Shown one piece after another: positions 26,452 to 30,850 of a DNA stretch of 30,850 nucleotides. The DNA lies in the NCBI RefSeq assembly GCF_003243465.1, contig NZ_QFQZ01000059.1, positions 1 through 30,850 of the forward strand. The letters are read 5' to 3'. The notes under the pieces are model-generated. The model did not search any database. It saw nothing but the letters and a program-made list of their open reading frames with translations, and was not told the origin of the DNA. The DNA comes from Caulobacter segnis (GTDB lineage Bacteria; Pseudomonadota; Alphaproteobacteria; Caulobacterales; Caulobacteraceae). Within the stretch, counting starts at the first letter, position 1; each line of letters starts with the position of its first letter. The position numbers were made by a program, and so were the translations under genes.

Positions 26452-27513
26452 CTATCGCGACTCCTGTTTCAGCCAGCGTTCCGGATCCGTCGGCGCGCCG
26501 TTTTCCCGGACTTCCATATAGAGTTCCGGATCGGAGGATACATGGTCCGGCATCTTTCCGAGCGCGGCGCCGGCCGCGACAGATTGTCCGGGCGCGGCGG
26601 TGATCTGGTCCAGGCCCGCCAGGACGATGTGATAGGCCCCCTGGGCGCGGAGGATCACGACGGCGCCCCAGCCGTTCAGCGCGCCGGCGTACTCCACGGT
26701 TCCAGCCACCGGCGAGGTGACCGCCAGGCCCTTTTCGGTCCGCAAGGTCAGGCCCGGCGCCTTGCCCCCGGCCGGCATCTCCTGGCCGAAGCGTCGGACG
26801 ATGTCGCCCGCGGCCGGCGGGCGCAGCACCAGCGGTCCCGTCGCCGCCGCGCGGCCAAGGCCGTCGCTCAGGGCGCCGAGGGTGCGCAGCTCGCTCTCCT
26901 GGGCCAGGGCCTCCTGGGCGTAGGCGCGCTCCAGCTGGGTCTTCTCGATGATCAGCCGCTCGATCTCGCCCTTGCGGTCGGCGACCACGCTCTCGGCGGT
27001 GAACAGCTCGGCCGAGGCGGCGGCGGCCTCGCGGCGCAGGGTTCCGACGGCGGTGGCCTGACGGGCGTAGGCCTCGGCGCGGCGTTGCAGGTCCGGCGTC
27101 ATGGCGCGGATCAGGATGGCGGCGCGCACCGCGTCCCGGGCGTTGTCCGGCGAAACCAGCAGGGCGGGCGGCGGATCGCGGCGGAAAAGCTGCAGCGCCG
27201 AGAGCAGCCGCGCCAGCCTCTGTCGGTTGAGGCCAAGATCGGCCAGGATGGCGCGTTCGCGGGCGTTCAGGTCTTCCAGCCGCGCCCGCTTGGCGTCGAC
27301 GTCGGCGCCGGCGGCGACGCGGGCGTGGTCGAGGCGGTCGAGCTCGGCGCGCAGATCCTCGATTTCACGGCGGGTGTCGGCGGCGTTCTGGCGGTCCTTG
27401 GCGCGCTGCTCCATGGCGGCGCGGTCGACGCTCTGCCAGGCGATCCCGGCCGTGGGAACGGCGAGGGCCAGGGCGGCGAGGGCGAGAACGGGACGCGAGG
27501 GGCGGCGAAGCAT
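26452..27513 (-). CDS. envC: EnvC-like LytM-domain amidase activator (degenerate M23)
   Basis: A 353-residue exported protein. The signal peptide (MLRRPSRPVLALAALALAVPTAGIA) is followed by two long coiled-coil segments (about 30-110 and 150-220), then a LytM/M23 fold (about 235-345). In the LytM domain the metal ligands are missing: GLTLRT stands where HxxxD-type residues sit, and LYMEVRE has Tyr instead of the HxH-type His. So it should not cut peptidoglycan but, like E. coli EnvC, would activate a cell-division amidase. In Caulobacter the EnvC-like LytM factor is known as LdpF; equivalence is inferred. The rlmH stop lies 16 nt before its ATG, so it belongs to the proA-rlmH gene string. Confidence 0.9.
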   Translation of the reverse strand: MLRRPSRPVLALAALALAVPTAGIAWQSVDRAAMEQRAKDRQNAADTRREIEDLRAELDRLDHARVAAGADVDAKRARLEDLNARERAILADLGLNRQRLARLLSALQLFRRDPPPALLVSPDNARDAVRAAILIRAMTPDLQRRAEAYARQATAVGTLRREAAAASAELFTAESVVADRKGEIERLIIEKTQLERAYAQEALAQESELRTLGALSDGLGRAAATGPLVLRPPAAGDIVRRFGQEMPAGGKAPGLTLRTEKGLAVTSPVAGTVEYAGALNGWGAVVILRAQGAYHIVLAGLDQITAAPGQSVAAGAALGKMPDHVSSDPELYMEVRENGAPTDPERWLKQESR

Positions 27514-27529
27514 CGCCGACTTACTAGCC

Positions 27530-27994
27530 CTAATCGCGGTGATAGGGCGAGCCCGAGAGGATGGTGGCGGCGCGATAGATCTGCTCGGCCAGCATGGCGC
27601 GGGCCAGGGCGTGCGGCCAGGTCTGCGGCCCGAAAGCCATGGTCTCGTTGGCGCCCGACAGGATCGAGGGATCCAGGCCGTCCGCCCCGCCGATCAGGAA
27701 GACCACGCGGCGCGTCCCGTCGTCGCGCAGCCTGGCCAGGTGATCGGCGAAGTCGCGGCTCTTGCGGACCTTGCCGTGCTCGTCGCAGGCGATGACGTGG
27801 GCGCCCTCAAGATGCGGGCGCAGCACCTCGGCCTCGGCGGCCTTGCCGGGCTTGCGGGCCTCGACCTCGACGATCTCGACCGGACCCAGCGCCAGGGCGC
27901 GACCCGAGGCGGTGGCGCGGGACGCGTAGTCCAGGGCCAGCTGCGCCTCGACCATGCGGCCCAGCTTTCCGACGGTGAGGATGGTGATCTTCAT
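27530..27994 (-). CDS. rlmH: 23S rRNA pseudouridine-1915 N3-methyltransferase
   Basis: A 154-residue SPOUT methyltransferase that modifies pseudouridine 1915 in helix 69 of 23S rRNA. The knotted fold is shown by VVFLIGGADGL (S-adenosylmethionine loop), the AMLAEQIYRAATI helix, and the C-terminal SGSPYHRD, whose Tyr/His/Arg are highly conserved. It opens MKITILTVGKL as in other members. No Shine-Dalgarno is evident before the ATG. The gene lies 52 nt after rsfS and 16 nt before the EnvC-like gene, consistent with one transcript. Identity is secure. Confidence 0.96.
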   Translation of the reverse strand: MKITILTVGKLGRMVEAQLALDYASRATASGRALALGPVEIVEVEARKPGKAAEAEVLRPHLEGAHVIACDEHGKVRKSRDFADHLARLRDDGTRRVVFLIGGADGLDPSILSGANETMAFGPQTWPHALARAMLAEQIYRAATILSGSPYHRD

Positions 27995-28046
27995 CAGAGC
28001 GAGAAGCGCTCAAGGCCGTCGCCGGCTGAGCGACGGCCGAGCGAGA

Positions 28047-28517
28047 TCAGTTCGCCGCGGTGCGGTGCGGGGCGTCGACCGCCCAGATCTTCTCGATGTT
28101 GTAGAAGGCGCGCACTTCGGGGCGGAACAGGTGGATGACGACGTCGCCGGCGTCGATCAGCACCCAGTCGCAATGCGGCAGGCCTTCGACCCGCGCCTTG
28201 CCGAAGCCGTTTTCCTTCAGCGCCCGCAGGATGTGGTCGGCCAGCGCGCCGACGTGACGGTGCGAGCGGCCCGACGCCACGATCAGGCTGTCGGCGACCG
28301 AGCTCTTGTCCGTCAGGTCGATGTGGACGATGTCCTGGGCCTTGTCGTCGTCCAGGCGGTCGAGGATCAGGCGCTCCAGCGCCTTGACGTCGAGAACCGG
28401 ACTCAGGCCCGGCGTTTCGGTCGAGGACTCGGCGCCGGCCGAGCCTTCGTGCGCACCATGCGCGGGGTCGCTACGCAGCGTATTGCTCCTTATGGGGTCG
28501 CTGTGGACAGCTCTCAT
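28047..28517 (-). CDS. rsfS: Ribosome silencing factor RsfS
   Basis: A protein of up to 156 residues that binds ribosomal protein L14 and blocks 30S-50S joining when nutrients are scarce. The core begins near VLDVKALERLILDRLDDDKA and has DIVHIDLTDKSSVADSLIVASGRS, HRHVGALADHI and EGLPHCDWVLIDAGDVVIHLF, ending YNIEKIWA. Residues 1-40 are poorly conserved. The start is uncertain: ATG 28517 has no ribosome site, but AAGGAG lies 7 nt before an in-frame CTG at 28478, which may be the true start. It follows nadD, as in many bacteria (nadD-rsfS-rlmH). Confidence 0.93.
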   Translation of the reverse strand: MRAVHSDPIRSNTLRSDPAHGAHEGSAGAESSTETPGLSPVLDVKALERLILDRLDDDKAQDIVHIDLTDKSSVADSLIVASGRSHRHVGALADHILRALKENGFGKARVEGLPHCDWVLIDAGDVVIHLFRPEVRAFYNIEKIWAVDAPHRTAAN

Positions 28518-28588
28518 AGCACGGAATTGGGCGAAAGGTGAGGGGGCGCGTGAACGAGCGTGATTTCGCCCTTCGCGCCGCGCTCAAG

Positions 28589-29167
28589 CTAGCGGCCCAG
28601 CTTGCCCGTCTGCCGCGCCCGAAGCGCGGTCGAGGAGGCGAAATTCAGCGGCCCCGTCAGATAGACCCAGGCCGGCGCGGTGGCGTCCGGCAGGCGCGCG
28701 GCGGCGCTGGCGGGCCAGCGGGCGAAGGCGAAGCGGCGGGCGGCGGGGGCGGTGCGGGCCTTCAGCGCGATCCAGGGGCGCGAGATCACCGCCACCGGAA
28801 CCTCGCGCATGATCTGGGTCCAGCCGCGCCAGCGGTGGAAGCCCGCCAGGCTGTCGGCGCCCATCACCCAGACGAATTTCACGCCCGGGAAGCGGGCCTT
28901 CAGCACCCGCAGGGTGTCGATCGTATATTGCGAGCCAAGCCGCGTTTCCGCGTCCGAGACGATCATGCCCGACCCCCGCGCCCAGCGTCGGGCCTGCGCC
29001 ATGCGTTCGGCGACGGGCTTGGTCTCGTGAGCGGGCTTCAGCGGGTTCTGCGGCGACACCAGCCAGATGACGCGGTCCAGCTCCAGACGGCGCATGGCCG
29101 TCTCGGCCACGTGGGCGTGGCCCTCGTGCGCCGGGTTGAAGCTGCCGCCGAACAGGCCGACGCGCAT
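28589..29167 (-). CDS. nadD: Nicotinate-nucleotide adenylyltransferase
   Basis: A 192-residue enzyme that joins nicotinate mononucleotide and ATP to give deamido-NAD, in NAD synthesis. It begins GLFGGSFNPAHEGHAHVAET, with the (H/T)xGH nucleotide motif AHEGH. VSPQNPLK, the SxxP-type block, is present, as is YTIDTLRVLKARFP. The C-terminus has SSTALRARQTGKLGR, a version of the ISSTxxR motif. I chose ATG 29167, which has GGAG 6 nt upstream; ATG 29251 overlaps proA by 35 nt and has no ribosome site, but relatives often carry a short N-terminal extension, so it remains possible. It sits downstream of proA and upstream of rsfS. Confidence 0.93.
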   Translation of the reverse strand: MRVGLFGGSFNPAHEGHAHVAETAMRRLELDRVIWLVSPQNPLKPAHETKPVAERMAQARRWARGSGMIVSDAETRLGSQYTIDTLRVLKARFPGVKFVWVMGADSLAGFHRWRGWTQIMREVPVAVISRPWIALKARTAPAARRFAFARWPASAAARLPDATAPAWVYLTGPLNFASSTALRARQTGKLGR

Positions 29168-29216
29168 TCCCGGCTCCAGGTGGAAGCCGAGGCGTTGCGC
29201 GGAGGGCCGGCCGGCG

Positions 29217-30491
29217 TCAGGGACGAGTCTGGCCGGTCCCGCGAACCACATATTTGAACGTCGTCAGTTGCTCGGCCCCAACCGGGCCGCGGGCATGGAG
29301 TTTGTCGGTGGCGATGCCGATCTCGGCCCCGAAGCCGAACTCGCCGCCGTCGGCGAACTGGGTCGAGGCGTTGACCAGCACGATGGCGCTGTCGACCGCC
29401 GCCACGAAGGCATCGGCGGCGGCCTCGTCCTCGGTGACGATCGCGTCGGTGTGGCCCGAGCCGAAGGACGCGATGTGCGCGGCCGCGCCCTCGACGCCGT
29501 CGACCACGGCCACGGCCAGGATCGCGGCGAGATATTCGGTGGTCCAGTCCTCGGGCGTCGCGGTCTTCATGGCCGGAACAATCGCGCGGGCGGCGGCGTC
29601 GCCGCGCAGCTCGCAGCCGGCCGCCAGAAGCGCCTCGGCGATCGGCGGCAGCAGCGTCTCGGCGGCGGCCTTGTCGAGCAGCAGGGTCTCGGCCGCGCCG
29701 CAGACCGACACGCGGCGCAGCTTGGCGTTGACGACGATATCCGTGGCCTTCTTCGCGTCGGCGGCGGCGTGGACGAAGACGTGGTTCAGGCCCTCGAGGT
29801 GACCCAGCACCGGCGCGCGCGCCTCGGCCTGGACGCGGGCGACCAGGCTCTTGCCGCCGCGCGGGATGATCAGGTCGATCGAGCGATCCAGCCCTTGCAG
29901 GATCATGCCGACGGCGGCGCGGTCGGGCGTCTTGACCGCCTGCACGGCGCTTTCGGGCAGGCCGGCCGCCAAGAGGCCGCGTTCGATGGCCGCGTGGATG
30001 GCCAGATTCGAGGCGATGCACTCCGAGCCGCCGCGCAGGATGACCGCATTGCCCGAGCGCACGCACAGCGCGGCGGCGTCGGCGGTCACGTTCGGGCGGC
30101 TCTCATAGATCATGGCGATCACGCCGATCGGCGTGCGCACTCGGCTGATGTCCAGGCCGTTGGGCCGGGTCCAGCGCGAGGTCGCCACGCCGAGGGGGTC
30201 GGCGATCTCGGCCACGGCCTCGACCCCGGCGGCGACGCCTTCGAGGCGCTTTTCGTCAAGCGCGAGGCGGTCGAGCATCGGGCCCGACACGCCGTTGGCC
30301 TCGGCGCGGGCCAGGTCCTGGGCGTTGGCGGCCAGGATGGCCGGCGCGGCCTTGCGGATCTCGGCGGCCATGGCGCGGATGGCGGCGGTGCGCTGCTCTG
30401 GCGTGGCCAGACGCAAGGCGCGCGCGCCCTCGCGGGCCGTCCGGCCCATGTCCGCCATCGTCGCCTGCAAGCTCACGCCCGCGTCATCCAT
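29217..30491 (-). CDS. proA: Gamma-glutamyl phosphate reductase
   Basis: A 424-residue aldehyde-dehydrogenase-fold enzyme that reduces gamma-glutamyl phosphate to glutamate semialdehyde, the second step of proline synthesis. Motifs: RVRTPIGVIAMIYESRPNVT, SGNAVILRGGSE, IDLIIPRGGKSL, GLNHVFVHAAAD and catalytic C264 in RRVSVCGAAETLL. The C-terminal half has FGSGHTDAIVTED and TQFADGGEFGFGAEIGI, also typical. AGGGA lies before the ATG. It is the first gene of the minus-strand block seen here; proB is not in the 359 nt upstream, so proB and proA are not adjacent in this window. A composite repeat stands directly before it. Confidence 0.96.
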   Translation of the reverse strand: MDDAGVSLQATMADMGRTAREGARALRLATPEQRTAAIRAMAAEIRKAAPAILAANAQDLARAEANGVSGPMLDRLALDEKRLEGVAAGVEAVAEIADPLGVATSRWTRPNGLDISRVRTPIGVIAMIYESRPNVTADAAALCVRSGNAVILRGGSECIASNLAIHAAIERGLLAAGLPESAVQAVKTPDRAAVGMILQGLDRSIDLIIPRGGKSLVARVQAEARAPVLGHLEGLNHVFVHAAADAKKATDIVVNAKLRRVSVCGAAETLLLDKAAAETLLPPIAEALLAAGCELRGDAAARAIVPAMKTATPEDWTTEYLAAILAVAVVDGVEGAAAHIASFGSGHTDAIVTEDEAAADAFVAAVDSAIVLVNASTQFADGGEFGFGAEIGIATDKLHARGPVGAEQLTTFKYVVRGTGQTRP

Positions 30492-30533
30492 GTCGCTCGT
30501 CCCTGCAAGGTTATGCTCAGGTTGAGGCTTACC

Positions 30534-30584
30534 TAGAGCGCGTTAGGCGAAAGTGTAAGCGGTTTCGCCGCCAAACGCGCTCCA
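30534..30584 (-). repeat. Hairpin unit 2 of the composite repeat (copy B)
   Basis: On the plus strand TAGAGCGCGTT / AACGCGCTCCA (11 positions, one mismatch) encloses GGCGAAA / TTTCGCC with a 10-nt loop. Read on the minus strand, the core CGAAACCGCTTACACTTTCG followed by CGCTCTAGG matches copy A at 20261-20295. Stem bases differ in a compensatory way, showing that the fold is kept. Confidence 0.8.
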
Positions 30585-30596
30585 GGCAAGAAACGG

Positions 30597-30620
30597 GAGC
30601 CTGTCCAAGGGACAGGCTCT
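30597..30620 (-). repeat. Hairpin unit 1 of the composite repeat (copy B)
   Basis: Perfect 10-bp stem GAGCCTGTCC / GGACAGGCTC with loop AAG, flanked by CTAG. On the minus strand it precedes unit 2, the same order as in copy A, and begins CTAGAGCCT as there. Confidence 0.72.
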
Positions 30621-30732
30621 AGGCGCTTTCAGGGCAGGATGAAACCTGTGTTCGTCTGAAAACGGAGGGAGTTTTGGTGAGGGCGCGGCTTCGCCGCTTC
30701 ACGCGGCTGGCCGCTGAAGGGAGGGAAGGGAA

Positions 30733-30801
30733 GCGGAGCGCCGGACGTTCGTCCGGAGGTTTGAAGTGTGTGTACCGTTTCGACGAAGCCAGACGCTCCG
30801 C
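30733..30801. repeat. Nested inverted repeat, possible structured RNA
   Basis: GCGGAGCG (30733-30740) and CGCTCCGC (30794-30801) form an 8-bp outer stem. Directly inside the left arm is a 6-bp hairpin CCGGAC-GTTC-GTCCGG (30741-30756). The 37 nt between this hairpin and the right arm contain TGTGTGTACC and TTTCGACGAAG. The whole could be a branched RNA fold or the edge of an element cut by the window end. Confidence 0.4.
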
Positions 30802-30850
30802 GTGGCCGTTATCCGGTGAGCCCTCGACGCGCGGGGTTTTAACCCGCTTC

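Larger units (their letters stand above)
30492..30850. other. Non-coding stretch with repeats and hairpins upstream of proA
   Basis: No convincing gene in these 359 nt. They contain the inverted composite repeat copy B (30534-30620), a GCGGC-TTC-GCCGC hairpin near 30690, and a branched inverted repeat (30733-30801, listed separately). The promoter of proA must lie here or beyond the window edge, but no match is clear enough to name. Confidence 0.6.

Noticed and set aside
30640..30850. tRNA, rRNA, tmRNA or RNase P RNA
   Set aside because: No cloverleaf, CCA end or known core motif is visible; only simple hairpins.

Overview
The window looks like chromosomal core sequence of an alphaproteobacterium of the Caulobacter group (C. 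vibrioides/segnis-like). This rests on very high GC with strongly GC-biased third codon positions, frequent GTG starts, an F1-only ATP synthase cluster without the Fo genes, the gene sets atpHAGDC and proA-nadD-rsfS-rlmH-envC-ctp-yibQ-rppH, and small proteins resembling Caulobacter families. I see no phage, transposon, integron, CRISPR array, tRNA or rRNA. The assignment comes from recognising families, not from a search.

Layout. 1-2.2 kb, minus strand: asd, then an exported protein with three TonB-C-like repeats. 2.3-5.2 kb, plus: polA with an intact proofreading domain. 5.4-7.4 kb, plus: a chemoreceptor ending in a CheR/CheB-tether-like pentapeptide. 7.4-8.9 kb, minus: a 43-residue exported peptide and a thiolase. 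9.1-11.4 kb, minus: a lemA-TPM-TPM membrane cluster. 11.5-12.8 kb, minus: an acyl-CoA dehydrogenase. 13.1-13.9 kb, plus: two small genes leading into the ATP synthase operon. 14.0-19.3 kb, plus: atpH-atpA-atpG-atpD-(83-aa Cys protein)-atpC, closed by a strong terminator. 19.5-20.2 kb: an exported Ala/Pro-rich protein, then a composite palindromic repeat. 20.3-20.7 kb: a guanidine-II (mini-ykkC) riboswitch in front of an SMR guanidinium exporter. 20.7-24.7 kb, minus: two alpha/beta hydrolases (the second with a 230-residue Ala/Lys/Pro tail), rppH and yibQ. 24.9-30.5 kb, minus: proA, nadD, rsfS, rlmH, an EnvC-like LytM factor and a carboxy-terminal processing protease. 30.5-30.85 kb: non-coding, with a second copy of the composite repeat and further hairpins.

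How the parts work together. The plus-strand atp operon makes the F1 sector. It carries three departures from the textbook: a Lys/Ala/Pro-rich N-terminal extension on the beta subunit, a small Cys-pair protein coupled by 1-nt overlaps between atpD and atpC, and an epsilon subunit lacking the C-terminal helical domain. The large minus-strand block combines proline and NAD synthesis, ribosome silencing and maturation, and cell-envelope remodelling. The riboswitch-exporter pair is a self-contained guanidine detoxification unit. The least explained points are the 83-aa protein, the AtpD head, the Ala/Lys/Pro tail with its GGGGCC DNA repeat, and the two-copy composite palindrome.
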